From NCBI GenBank assembly GCA_025506515.1, contig CM046453.1, forward strand, positions 9,086,776 through 9,150,775: a DNA stretch of 64,000 nt, in the 5' to 3' direction. Below, piece after piece: positions 1 through 13,135 of this stretch. Both the position numbers and the translations under genes were made by a program. The notes under the pieces are model-generated. The model did no database searches. It was not told the origin of the DNA and was given only the letters and a program-made list of their open reading frames with translations. Position 1 is the first letter of the stretch. Every line of letters begins with the position of its first letter. This DNA is from Flaveria trinervia. Lineage: Eukaryota > Streptophyta > Magnoliopsida > Asterales > Asteraceae.

Positions 1-37
1 AGTGTATTTATAAAAAATTAACAATACAAATTTGAAT

Positions 38-445
38 TTAAAATACATACTTCTTCCCAACCCATGTGATAGGAAGCCTTTGTGAGGTGTGATGGGTCAT
101 ATAATCTGTATTCGAGCCACCATGGGAGGGATGACAAGTTGTGTCTGTGTCATGCTCGTCATCAAATTCCTCATGTCTCATAGATTGGGATCTATTATAT
201 CCCTCAGATCCCTTCATATGTCGATATACCCCATCCATATCAGCCATAACATCACCATCACCTGCATGACTAGTACTGTCGCCATATCCACGGCCTAACA
301 TCCCGCTTAGCCGAGGACTAGTCTCTGGATGACGCCCACGACCATGACTAGAAGGTGAAGCCCCATGAGGAGGTGGGACACGACCACGAGTACCTAACAT
401 AATGTACCTCAATTTAAAAGAACATATAGATAATATAAGATTCAA
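38..445 (-). pseudogene. Broken low-complexity open frame, possible transposon protein fragment
   Basis: The minus strand is open for 135 codons. From an internal Met near 400 the product is rich in Gly, His, Ser, Arg and acidic residues, with a basic SHGRGRH stretch followed by an acidic HEEFDDEHDTD stretch. I recognise no domain. The frame ends almost exactly where an LTR starts at 446, so its upstream part (higher coordinates) was probably displaced by that insertion and the visible start is unlikely to be the original one. A CACTA terminus lies 2.4 kb away at 2853, so this could be part of a CACTA accessory ORF, but that is only a guess from composition. It could also be a chance frame. 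Confidence 0.25.
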
Positions 446-1649
446 TGTAAGGCCCCATCTCCGGGACGCTTACAGTTGGTCATTCATCGCACATAAAACA
501 TTTAATTACATTTGTCTTAAGAAAATATTGCAGCGGAAACACTCAAAAATGACATCTCATTTCATTATAAAGACTTCTGCCAAATAATACATCATTATCT
601 GGTTACAAAATACAAGTTTGCATTACATTACAAAAGCATTATAATTGGATGCCATCCCAAAAGAGCTGAGTAGCCTCGCAGTGCCATCCTCAGCAATCAC
701 TACCTGCCAACTGGAAAAAACATATAAAAAGTCAGCGTTGTTGAGTGAGTTCTAGTTTTTATAATAAACATACTTTAGTTTCATTAAAACTTTTCATTAC
801 AAGTGTATGTGATCATACATCATACGCACATACAGATAATATTATTATTATCTTCGTCATTCTTTCGTTCATACTTTCATTCGTTTGTTATAACTTTACT
901 TATACACCGGATATCTCTCGTACCAATACCACATGCTACACCCCGAACAATTTAGCTACTGGGCCGAATTCAATAAATGAACAGCTGAGCGTATGCCACA
1001 ATACTAGAGGTAAGCGATAAAGGCACTACACGTTTGGTCGATCACAAAGAAGGACCCTGATATCCAATGCTTGCAAGACTTTTTTCATTCATTCATTAAT
1101 GCATGCATTCATCATCATGTTCCTCTTTCATTCATTCATTAATGCATGCATTCATCATCATGTTCCTCTTTCGTTATCTTTCACTTTACGTTACATAATA
1201 CTTCGTTCATTCATTATCATAACACGTAAAGTCATAGGAAAGATAAACATACATCATAATAAGGAACATAACATGCACAGTCATTACGTCATACATGGTA
1301 ACATCATACATACATGACATGCATCATGCAACATCATCATCATTATGCCCTACCTGCTCTCTAAGGCCATAACAATTATCTTACGTGCTCTTACGGAACC
1401 TTTATGTCAACACTTACATCTGCACTTCCCCCGAAAGTCAGAAGTCAAACTATACTTTCCTCGGGTGCAACAGCCCTATTCAGGTGTATGGACACCCTTT
1501 AGTCGCATGGCCTCCATGCGACTGAACACTATGCGAATGAACTAATGCGGATGAACACTCATGCGAATGAACACCCAATCGTGCGAATGGACAATGCGAA
1601 TGGACCTCATGCGAATAAAACTAATGCGGATGAGCACTTATGCGACTGG

Positions 1650-1830
1650 ACCTCCAATCGTATAACCTCCATGTGACTGGCCTTTCACTCGTGCGAATGG
1701 ACCTTCAATCGTATGACCTCCATGGGACTGGCCTTTCACTCGTGCGAATGGACCTTCAATCGTATGACCTTCATGTGACTGGCCTTTCACTCGTGCGAAT
1801 GGACCTTCAATCGTGCGAATGGATCCCAAT
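1650..1830. repeat. 51-bp tandem repeat, about 3.5 copies
   Basis: A 51-bp unit containing CTTTCACTCGTGCGAATGG and CTTCAATCGTATGACCT is repeated with few differences inside the LTR. It follows looser copies of TGCGAATGGAC and ATGCGGATGAAC between 1500 and 1650. Because 51 is a multiple of three, long spurious open frames run through both strands; I do not treat these as genes. Confidence 0.85.
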
Positions 1831-1843
1831 CGTGCGAATTATG

Positions 1844-1980
1844 ATACACCATATATATATATATATGATACGGTAATACTCATAAGTAATTGTCTTAATT
1901 GTTCTACAGACACACGCACACACACATATACATATATATACATAAATGTATACACACATACATACTAGTCATACACATCC

Positions 1981-2015
<35 letters not shown>

Positions 2016-2100
2016 ATATATCCACATACATACACACACCTACAATCAATTATAAAGACACACACATGCACATACGAATACATACACATACAAACATACG
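1844..2100. repeat. TA and CA microsatellites
   Basis: Short (TA)n runs at 1850-1866 and 1980-2021, the second with a phase flip (ATTA in the middle), lie among CACACA and CATACA tracts. Low-complexity sequence at the decayed end of the LTR. Confidence 0.85.
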
Positions 2101-2115
2101 TAAAGAAATACTAAT

Positions 2116-2499
2116 AGACCCTATTTGATGAGTATTTACTCTATGCTCGGATAATAGAGTAGCTATATGATTTTAGTTACTTCTAAGAACTAATGTTAAC
2201 AATCATTAACTCATATCAAAACTAACACCATTTGCCATATTAATTGTTTATAATTAAGTAATATTAGCTTTAGATTTATTTATTTGGTCATCATGACACC
2301 TTAACCCTAATTAACTTGTTTAATCTCATTCAATATATATCAGTGTTTTTTACCTTGTTTGATCTCATTGACTAGCTTTAAACTAATATTTATTTTATGA
2401 CTATTAAGATCATCATAATTATAATAATCAATATAATAAAAAAATCTTAAATATATAAAATTTAAGTTTTTGTGATAATATATAACTTTTTGCATTTTA
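2116..2499. other. AT-rich non-coding stretch
   Basis: No coding, RNA or repeat signal recognised. It may be the interior of the CACTA element that ends at 2853. Confidence 0.5.
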
Positions 2500-2853
2500 C
2501 TTTTCGTCGCAAATTTGTCACAAATTGCGACAACCTTGTGACAACATTTTGGATCTTAATATTTGTCACAAATGTGTTGCAATTTGCGACAACCTTGTGA
2601 CAAAATTTCGGTTCCCGCTGAAATTATTTGTCTTCCCGCCATTTTGTCGCAAACTTGTCATAATTTGCTACAAGTATTAAACTTCCCGCCTGAATTTTGT
2701 GACAACTTTGGAACAACAATTCTTTTGTCACAACATTGTTGCAAACAAGTTGCTATTTGTTGCGTTTTTCACTTTGTCACAAAATCGTTGCAACTTTGTC
2801 CGTACATGCAACAAAATATTATTTGTTGCAAAAACTAGAGTTTTCTAGTAGTG
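2500..2853 (-). mobile_element. Terminal and subterminal region of a CACTA (En/Spm-type) transposon
   Basis: Read on the minus strand the segment begins at 2853 with CACTACTAGAAAACTC, a typical CACTA terminal inverted repeat. It is followed by about 340 bp dense in alternating short words TTTGTCACAA, TTGTGACAA and TTTGTCGCAA in both orientations. Such subterminal arrays are where the transposase binds in this superfamily. The opposite terminus is not seen in the window, so the element is either truncated or extends left beyond base 1 with the LTR at 446 inserted into it. No transposase domain is visible. Confidence 0.65.
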
Positions 2854-5687
2854 TGTATGAAACCTTGTAAACTTTGTGATCTAGATTATATGATTAGTTA
2901 CTTGATTGATTGTTGCTTTCATCTAAGTATGTAAGGAACTAAAATTTAAAACTTCATCAAACCTCATCAAATAAAATTAATCTTTAGAAAGTTGATAACA
3001 AAACTAAAACCAAACTAATGATAAAACACTTGAACACCAAACTGACATACAAACCTAACTCAAGAATTCGGATCATCAATAAACCTAAACCAACCTACTT
3101 GTTCTTGGCTCATTAAGAGTTAACAAAACAAGATTAGCAAATCCCTAACAAAGATTAGAACTAATCTAATGACTAAGTCCAAGAATAGGACACCTAGCAC
3201 AACCTAGAAACCAAGCAACACCCCAACACGCCACCTATCCCCACTCAATCGACTAAGCCCTCCTAAGACCACCACCTCGCCACCCTAATACTAGTGGTAT
3301 TCGTGGCTAGCTCCACTACAAGAAATCTCGGCCGAAGGGTTCCACAACCATCACTCCATCAAACACCAACCCATTCTTTGTTCTCTCTCGATTTTTACAC
3401 ATCCACAAGCAGACCACCGTGAACCACCATAACCACAAGTCACTACACCGCCACCATTACTCGGGTTCTAAGCCACCAACACTCTCTTTCTCTCGATTTT
3501 CAAATCACCAACTCCAATCATTTCATCATCATCTTCTTAACCATCACCATCTTGGACTCAACCTCAAGTACTTAAGATCAAACACCAAGAAGACCACCTC
3601 AACCGGATCATATCCTTTATTTACTCCTTCAAGAAAGGTTAGATTCCAAAAGTTTATCATTAACAAACTTTAAGAGTTTATATGTGTTTGATAAACATAT
3701 ATAATCTAACTCTTAGAAATTAAATCATCAAGAATGTTCATAAGGAATCACACCAAATCTTATTTTTCTTTAAAAATCAATAAGAATAGAGGTTTCAAAA
3801 CTAGAAAGCTCTTTATAAAACAAAGGTTTTAACAAAAAGGTTACAAATAAAAGGATAAAAACCCTAATATTCTTGATGAATTAGATTAAATACTTAAATG
3901 ACTGTGATTATGGGATAAAATTAGAAACTTGTTATAAAATATTAGAAATAACATTTTGTAAATTTTGGTATAATAATAATAATATGTAAATTAATTTATA
4001 TATTTATTCAAGTAATAAAAGGAAATTACCATATGGAAGCTCCGAACCTGGTAAAGATCTGGAAAATTTATATGATCGACTTTATATTTTATAGGAATTT
4101 CTGGATAAAATCATAAATTAATTTATAGATATGATTGAGTTTTATAATTTAGAACTTCTGTAATTAGAAAATAAGAAGAAATAGCAAAAAGAAGAGTTAA
4201 ATTACAAAAAAATTATATAAATTATGGTACAATGAGTAGAAAAATGTGTGTGAAATTTAGAATTATTAGAGATGTTTAACTATTTATGTTAATTTATGTA
4301 AGAGAAAATATCACAGAATAGTAATCAAGTTTCAAAAGTGTTATAACTTAGTCACTCATGCATATTTTTCTCAATTGGACCTCCAAACGATCAAATCGAG
4401 TCACTACCAAATTTGATTATGATAAAAAAGTAATGATGGAAAACACATTGGAGTTAGAATTTTTAATATATAAAATTATATTAAAAATAAAAAAAAAACA
4501 TGTTAATTATGAAAAAAATAAAAAAAAGTGTCTAAAATTTACGTCAACGTTCTATAACAGCTTCAAAAGATAGAAAAAAATATTTTCTAACTGGATCCAA
4601 AAGTATAACATGCTAAAAAATATGTTATGACTTTTAATTTGTATAAAATATAAAAATGAGTGATCTAATTGAAACACTTTTAAAACTTGAATTACTTAAT
4701 TGGAACATTTTTGAAAGTTGGTTATATTTTACAAAGTTACCCCTTTATGTAAAACGGATAAAAATCATAGAAAATTGACTATTACGAGTTAATAACCTAA
4801 ACATTTTGGGATAATATAGATTTTAGAACCTTGATTTTGGTAAATCTTGGTGGAATTAGAAAATCCATAGATATTTCTGCTGATTTATTTGAATTTTGTA
4901 AAAATTCTAGAAAAATAACTTTAAACAATTATTAGTTAAAATTTTTACACATTACTATGGATTTTTGGATGTTTTTGCTATCAAAATTTGGTGATATATG
5001 AATAAACTGTAACTAATATTTTAAAATTTTTATTTATAAGTGCTGAAAGTTTTAAAAAATTAAGATTTAATTTTAACATATAAATATTTTATAGGATTAT
5101 TCTTGGAATAAAGGTAAGATTCATAGTTCTATTTTTACATCTATTTGAGATTTATGTTTATATAATAAGACTTTTTGAGATTACAGTCATTATGCCTTAC
5201 GTTACAACTATTAATTCAAATGAGAAATCGTCTAATAACAACATGATGAGTGTTGTGATGCTATATTATCTAATTATTTTATTTATATTTGTGACAGTTA
5301 TAAATCATCTGGCTTATATTTATGTTGCATCAATATATATTTTGTTTAGAAATAAAACCTATGTTCTCACCAACATTATGTTGACTGTTTTGAGTATGTT
5401 TTTCAGGTATTCAAAATGACTAACACTATTATGTTTTCGTTTGATGTGTACAATGGATGGGGCAAGGTGATAGGAAGGACTTGTGTTAAGTTAACGGTGA
5501 ACATGTATGATCTTAGTTTGATAATAGATGCTTATTTCCACTACTAGTGAAGATGTAGTAGTTAATAATTTTTTCTTTTTGTAATAGGGTTATGTTAGAT
5601 TTTGAAATATTAGTTGTTATGTAACCCAAACTTATATTATCTATGATAATGTTATGATATATCATCTATTATAAATATTTGTTATAT
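2854..5687. other. AT-rich non-coding DNA
   Basis: No convincing gene. A CT/CA-rich stretch at 3240-3640 resembles plant leader sequence but contains only short frames. A CACTACAAGAAATC word at 3314 looks like a CACTA end but has no partner or subterminal repeats. From 3700 to 5440 the sequence is very AT-rich with no recognisable element edges. Confidence 0.5.
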
Positions 5688-5880
5688 TTACTTTGTAATC
5701 AATATATTCTGAGCTAAATAGTCACACCCAAGCATTTCACGTTTTCGCTGAGATGTGACAATAGGTCTCCATAAATCTAAATACACATAGTCTAGCATTC
5801 TTATTCTATAATGACTCCCCTTACTAAAATTTACTCTAGGACTTCCTGAGAATACTGTGCCCATAAAATCCACCGTCACA
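5688..5880 (-). pseudogene. Ty1/copia integrase N-terminal remnant
   Basis: A short open stretch of about 63 codons on the minus strand contains the series RVNFSKGSH...LDYVYLDLW. This corresponds to the junction between the gag-pre-integrase region and the integrase core of plant copia polyproteins, where the usual text is close to RV.FS..H...LDY.H.DLW.P. No intact HHCC zinc site, DDE core or reverse transcriptase is open nearby, and flanking frames are closed by stops. I read it as a decayed fragment. The family assignment rests on about 25 residues only. Confidence 0.45.
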
Positions 5881-7819
5881 ATCCTGGTGTTCTCAAATCA
5901 CATATGATGTTCAACTCCAACGGTTCATGAATGTTTGAATGAACCAATTTTGGACAACATGACATAGTAGCCTAATCTCCTTTTATGACAACCAGTAATT
6001 TCAAGTCATTATCTGCACTACCGTTAAACATACTTTCAATACGTTGACACATTTTAGACTTAGTTTTAGTAATTAGGACATTCTAATCTAGCAAGCTCAT
6101 TACATGTCTAGGCTGTATATTTGTAGTTCTTAGAAGTTTCCATCACTTTTGAGATATTACGATCAACAAGAGCGTTGATTATAAAAATATATAATTCCTG
6201 AAACGTGTATACTAGACTAAATACGTCTAAGTTTTTCAAATTATACATTTATTGAGTGATCTTAGTGATTTTTAATTAAACTACTATAATCCATATCCTA
6301 TATTTTGAGATCGTTTTTGGAAATTCCTACTCTAGTATAAGTAAATAACTATGAACAGGTTTATTTTGCACTAGACAAACTTGGGTGTATTCTTTTATAG
6401 CTAGACAACATTTATTAAATCTCTTGAATTTTTATACAAAACTAAAAATATGCCACGATTACTAATTCTAAATTTATCTAAATTTTATATGGGGTGTATA
6501 GCTCTCTGACAGTCTCCCTGAATTTTTCTTGTTTTCAATGTATTCGACTCTATACGCCACGTATGGACCCATACACAATGTATAGAAAGTATCGATTTAT
6601 ACTGATGGAAGTCTATTTTTTAGGACCCAAAATTTATCATCATCTAAACCTCACCCCCGTTTAAAATAAAATGCCAAGAGGCCCCATCCCCATCCAACTA
6701 CAATCTTCTACTTCTTATTTTAATTTAAAGCCCATGCCTTGAAAAATCATATAAGATTTTGTATTTAACATACCATATCTTTTCAACATTCATACTTTTT
6801 CAATTTTACCAAAACTCTTATCTTTTTCCTCCATTTCAACCGTCTCTTTTCTCTCTCTTTACATTTCTCTTTTCTTCATTTCAAACACAGGAATCACTAC
6901 AAATCTTCAAGACGTGAAGTCTCAAGCAGTCTTCAACAACATGGAGTATTTTCAAGATGATACTTGAAATTACAAGAGTTCTTTTCCTCCTCTACATTTT
7001 CATTATTTGTTAAGGTGAAGATCACCCTTTTAAACCATTTTTTCCTTAGAATTTCGAGTTGTTTTTAAAGTTTATATTCAACAATGTATTAGGAAGTTTT
7101 ATATTAGTTGTATGTGGAATCTAACCATTTATAACTAGTATTGTCTTAAAATGAAAGATGTTGTATTATTTATGGTTATGAAAAAAGGTTACAAAGGTGT
7201 CTAAGTTGATGATTTATGTTCTTTACTCATAGTTAGATGATGTGTTAATACATGTTAAAATACTAAAAAGAAGTATAGGAAAATAAACTTATGGATAAAA
7301 TGTACATATCTACATACACTTGAAAATATATCTAGTACTTATATGGTATTTAAATCATATAACAAGAGAATGATGTAAAAAAATAAAATTGTAAATGTTT
7401 ATTTGGTGGTATTTTAGTAGTTCTAGCAAGTGTGTGTGTATATATGTATGTTGGATTCATAGATCAACCAACTAATGTTTGTTGGAATATTTTTAGTATT
7501 ATTATTGTGAAAAAAAGGTATATTTTAAAAGTTATAAAATGTCAGTTGAAAGCAATTTATAATATTATATATTTTGATGAGAATATGAGTATATTAGTAT
7601 CCGTATATATATCGTATATACTGTTTTTTCAAATAAAAAAAATAGAGTATAAACAAACATGTTAATTAAAAGGAAATAAAAGAATGCTTGAAAAAAAACA
7701 TGTATAAGTCTAATTTATAAAGTGAGTATAATGTATACATATTTTCATAAAATATACACTAAGTGAGAATATAATAAGGACTTTATTTACATAAATACGT
7801 GTGACAATTTAATAATTAC

Positions 7820-7898
<79 letters not shown>

Positions 7899-10800
7899 GT
7901 AATCGTAATTATTAGTTTTCGTATTAGATGAACTACGACTTGGGTTGGAATATTTGCATATTTAGTAAACCTAAGTACTAATATGTATGGATTATGAGAT
8001 GACCATATCTACTGTATTATATATTTTTAAAATATAAACACATTTCGTTTAGTTCTAAGATAAATGATCAACGGGTCGGTGAGTCACATATTTAAATATA
8101 AATGGTTTCTAAATGAGTATAGCTAGTTGGGTGAATGTTAAATTTTATCAACTTGGATGCTAGTGTATTTATTTAGACCTTAAGGAGTTTTAAATTGTTA
8201 GGACACGATTAGGTTGGGCACTTCTACTTTTCGAGCTTATTGCTAGAATTGGCATTACTTTGACGTGAGTTCACGGCCTCTTTTGTTTTACTGTGTTCAT
8301 ACTTGGGGGAAAATATATTATATTAACAAAAAATGCTATTACTAAAACAATAAAAAGAAAACGAGACAACCGAATATATCATTAATATGTGTGTCATGAG
8401 TTACTTTACTTTATTTGCAATTGCATGTAAGTCCCTGCTAGTACTACTATAACTATTAACCTTTGTGTGGCCATGGCTTATATGAATAGTGATATTGGGT
8501 GTGACAACCCTCTCGTGGTTAGTCGCATCTGACCCGTTTGGTCAAACAAGCGCATATTTTTCGGACGTTTCTCATTGTCTGATTAGGCGTGGGATGGGAT
8601 AAATGTTAGCACATCTCGGTTTGGTTATGGGCTCTTGGTGTGCACATTACTTTGTATGTCTTAGTCTACGATGATCACCGGGGGCTTGTTTTGTTTATCG
8701 TGGTTTTACAAAGGAAATTAATTACAACATCTCGTTAAAATTTGAGAGCTTACCAACTTTATGTTGATACATTCTAAACGTGTTTTTCAGGTACCTAATC
8801 ATTCGTGGAACAGGTTTAACAAGCACGTGCATACAAATTGGATACTAGCTTTTTAAAAATAGAAAATAAATTTTATTTTAAAATTTATATTTTGGGATGT
8901 ACATTTCCTAACTCTTAATATCTGACTTTTAATCATTTAATGTTTGCTTAAACCTTATGATTTGAAACCATAAACGTCACACCTCCGTGACTCCGCCTAG
9001 ATGGGGTGCAACACCTTTGGATTCCATGAATAATAGCCCTATATCCAAGTTATATACATTTCAACTCTTTGAAGAAATCCTTAATAGGTATCATATGGTA
9101 TGAGACCTAAATCCATAATTCAATCTTTACTATTCCCTACACTAGCTATATACCATAAGAAATTTTGCACTCTCATGTCAATAATGATAGTGTTGTGAGT
9201 TTTTATGAACTACTAGCCTTCTCATTTCATCTTTCTTCTTTCAATACTATCTTTTTCAAGTGAATTTGAGAATGACATATGGAAGATCTCTTTTTGAATT
9301 TTGAATTTAACTCGACTCAAACTCTTCTTTTTAAAAATCTTTGATGTGACATACCTGTTACAATTAATCCTTCTTCAAACTCTTCATTTGTACCAACCTT
9401 TTTCTAAACTCTTTTGAGTTCATGGATGTAAGAATTTCCTTCATCAACAAGCAATGTCTCCTATACATCAAGATCCAAAAAAATACTCACATGCTTAAGC
9501 TAAAAGGTCAAAAAGATTATTATTCTATTTTCTTCATCTAGTGTTACCATTATGTTACTAAGATCCAAACCAATTATTAAACTTAACGGTATAATCTTCT
9601 AAAGACTTGCTCAGGGACAAATTTTAGAATATGGAACTCTACTTGAGATATGAGTTAGGGTTTTGTCATATACAAGATCTTAACTTGGTCCAAATTCATT
9701 ACTTGAGGTTTCTTTTGAAACCTCTCTCAAAACCCTTTTTAAAACTAGAATCAAGGCACTTTATAATCCTTCTTCATTTTCTCATATAGCATGGGTAAGT
9801 TCGTCTCAACCCTAATAGCCTTCACAATTCCCAAATACACCAACAATGACCTCATTTAAACCTCCATAACATGATAGAGTTTTCTCATTGAAAACTTTGT
9901 CAACACCATACTTAAATCTCAGCGGACTACATGACGGTCACCTCCTTTAAAATGAGCTAAACTGGTGGCTTCGGTACAATTATTGAACATGTATCTCAGT
10001 TGATTCACTCAAAATAAATAAGATTGAGAACTATAATGGAAGATTATCACTAATCATTCATATATTAGCCTTATTAAAATCTTTAACAACATGTTCTAAT
10101 AAAAATACAAACGTGAACAAGAAAAGACGACTTAGCCCTTTGACTATAATAACTAGGCTAAAACAGTCCCTCTCCACGCTAACATGTTCCTAGCTAACAT
10201 GTTTCTATCAAAAAGAGATATTATGGGTTACTACTTACTAACTCTCCTTCCTATAAACACAAGCTAGAACCTCAAATTTACAGACTTCTAGTTGACTTTA
10301 TGTTTGACTTCAGCAAAACATTCTAACAAGTGAAGTACGAAAATAACTAATAAGTTGTTGGACTACTTTTTTCACTGAACATAGTTTAGACTCTAACGTT
10401 TCTTTTTGAGTTGATGGATTTGGTGAAAACATTAGTAAATTATACATTAATGTATCTCTTTAATTTGACTTAATCGTCTTAACATATTTTTCTCGAAGAG
10501 TGGCATTCCGTGTACATACCTCAACTTTTTACTAATACATCATCCCTTCTTTGACTCTTCTTTTTTACCCCTATCTACTATTGGTCCATAATAGTACAGT
10601 TCCTCTATTCTCAATCTCTGAGTCATTATCACATATGTTAGAGTATCCTGATGAGGTTCTCTTTTCTCTAAGTTTTCACGTTCTCTTCAATTCTTCATTG
10701 AAGTCCCTTGTTGGACTTTTGTTGTTCTAATGGGCTTTCTTTCAAGTGCTTTCTGCATCAAAATCCACCTCTTATTTTGGAATGTTTTGTGGCTCTTCTG

Positions 10801-12889
10801 AATCGCATAACAATGTTTGCAACAGTTTAGTAGGGTTTTTACAGAGAGAAAAACTATATTTCGTTTAATATATTTTCTTTAATGGTAAACATGCATACAC
10901 TACTCTTTAAACTATAGCATTCTAAATCACTCCATAACAGTATTGAACTTGTGTTTACGTTAAAAAAAACTTTGTTTTTGTTTTTTAACCGCTGGACTAC
11001 AAGCTAAGTGGCCGGTTATTGGTTAATATATGTATTAAAAACATATCTTCATACAACATAAATTAAACAACTATTACACGATTTATAATATCTATGCACT
11101 TTAGGTCCCTCCACTAAGCACTATTAATTTTAGGTTGTTGAGCCACATACATATTATAATTGGCATGTATTATTGCAAAAAACGCCCTCTATTCATTGTC
11201 TAGTTAACATTCTTTTCAAGATTATCTTGATCTTCATCTTCTACCACCTCCAAACACCACCACCCACCCATCCACCACTAGACACCTCCACCCCTTTCCA
11301 CTACCACTAACCCACCACCTCCATCCACTACAACCAGATACCCCACCACAAAAATACATACTTTTCTTTTGAAAGTCAAAAAGAAAACAAATTTAAGGTG
11401 GGAAGAAAGAGCATACCTATTTTTTCAATCTTTTTGTTGCCCAAAACTCTAGAGCGGTAGAAAAGCAACGAACTAAATAAACAATAAACAGTTAACGTTA
11501 ATTTACAGTTATGTTACTGTTGTTGTTACTGTTATTGTTAAGTTACCATAATTGTGTCAATAATCTTCAACAAAGAAAGAGTAATATTGTAAAGACGGAG
11601 CACTTTTACTAATGAAGAAGTGTTCATTGCTATCAATTTCCTTGTGTTGATCACAAATTTCATCTTGATTAAACATTAAAATAAACCTATTTATTATTTT
11701 ATGTCCTAGCTTGGCGAGTTGTATTATTAACAACCATGATGTTTGCACTTGTTTATACATTGAATTATTTTCTAACTTAAGTTCTAGCATAACCAACACA
11801 TGAAAACAATTAAACACCGGTTCATTCATGTGTCATACCACATTAAGTAATAAGCTCTTCATTTGCTAATTATATTAAATTAAATTAAAAATATAATTTG
11901 ATTAGACTTTTATGATTATTATTTTTGTACTATTATACATAGTTGATTAGTTATACAAAATAATTTTAGGGTTCTTATAATTTTGTATGGTATTAGAGCA
12001 TTCACAACCCATTTCATATCTTTTCATATAATTACACTAAAAATCACAACTTTTTTCTTTTTCTTTTTTTAACTTTATCATTACTTTTTCACTCACAACC
12101 ACTTAAAATATATTAAAACCATTATATGGTTTTGAACAATGATTCTCCAAAATACAGATTGACCTGTAAATTTACAATATACTTCATTCACAATCACTTA
12201 TAACCATACCATATAATATAAATAATGCACTCACATAAATATAAAAAACCGGTTATAAATGCTTATAAAACTTTAATGATTCTTTCATTATTTTCTCTCT
12301 CTTCTATCTCTTTATGTTGTTACTATCGATCAACCACCCCTTCCATTCCTCCTTGTTTTCCCCCTTGTGTGACAACATTTTTTTCGTCCTATCTTGGAAT
12401 ATACATGCGCATGAATTACCTTTTCATTAGTTTTCTATTGTCAATGTCTTTGTACCGCCACAGTTGTAGCTCCTACCATTAAAATAGTAACTCATTTCAT
12501 CGTAACTCTCTTGTTGTTCCTCATTACAGATGTTATGGCCTTTACTATGTCAGACGCCGCTATACGGTTTATGTTTCTATGTCATTTTTCTTATTTTTCA
12601 GGATTATTTTAGTTCTTATACTAAAGTGTTCGTTGTTTTTCATTCTAGAGTATTTCCTCACACTAGCAATAAATATATATTAGGAACATAGATTAGTTAC
12701 ATGTCGTAATAATCGTTTATTTGGTTAAATGATAAGATTTGATTAGGTTTTATTTATAATTATCATTATTATACTTTTATATATAGTTGATTAATAATAC
12801 AAAATAACTTTCCTTATTCTTGTTAATTTATAGTTTCATATATATAGCATGCACCAGGGACAGATGCATGAAAAGGGCAAGAGTAGTTC
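5881..12889. other. Long AT-rich region without a recognisable gene
   Basis: No open frame here has a recognisable domain; the longest, 90 codons on the minus strand at 11557-11829, has no identifiable motif. The part from about 6600 to 9015 has the look of a very decayed LTR: a CT-rich leader near 6840-6890, a block near 8500-8700 and an edge-like GGGGTGCAACA at 9005-9015. I cannot define its ends. A (TA)n tract with a phase flip lies at about 7827-7886. Confidence 0.5.
7827..7886. repeat. (TA)n microsatellite with a central phase flip
   Basis: Two long TA runs are joined by ATTA, followed by GTAT repeats to about 7900. The same interrupted form occurs at several other places in the window. 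Confidence 0.9.
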
Positions 12890-13061
12890 TGTAACATCTA
12901 GTATTTTTGAGTTAATTAGAAGTTAACGTGGTTAATTTTTATGTGGGCTATTGTTGATATTTTTAAAACTTATGAGTATTCATGTTTATTTCTTAGTTAT
13001 CATTTAAATTATGTAAGTTAGTAATTAAAATACAAAATTGTATAATCATAGTACTGACAAT

Positions 13062-13135
13062 AATAACAATAACAAAACTGATAATAATAATAATAATAAC
13101 AATAATAATAATGATAATATAATAATAATAACAAC
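13062..13135. repeat. (AAT)n/(AAC)n trinucleotide tract
   Basis: An imperfect run of AAT and AAC triplets, 170-240 bases from the LTR edge. Equivalent TTA/TAA arrays sit at the same place in the family B LTRs near 45340-45490, 53205-53260 and 56280-56440, so this microsatellite is a constant part of the family. Confidence 0.85.

Larger units (their letters stand above)
446..2115 (-). repeat. Truncated solo LTR of Ty3/gypsy family A (variant subfamily)
   Basis: Starts with TGTAAGGCCCC and the following CTTACAGTTGG block, the same edge as the family A LTRs at 25738 and 32748 and in the same orientation. The shared order continues: a block ending in GAGTGAGTTCTAGTTTTATAA near 740-765, a CATGCATTCATCATCATG stretch near 1100-1160, then GCGAATG-rich repeats. 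The distal end (CGGGTGTTACA) is missing, and similarity fades in CA/TA-rich sequence near 2100. No internal region is attached. The 60-bp array present in the other family A LTRs is absent, so this is a diverged subfamily. Confidence 0.7.

Noticed and set aside
1638..1876. Repetitive open frames on both strands in the LTR
   Set aside because: They arise because a 51-bp tandem unit is a multiple of three and lacks stops; no gene context.
3314..3330. CACTACAAGAAATC as a second CACTA terminus
   Set aside because: No subterminal repeats, no TSD and no partner end, so a 14-base match is not enough.
11557..11829. 90-codon minus-strand frame as a gene
   Set aside because: No recognisable domain, signal peptide, promoter or splice context in very AT-rich DNA.
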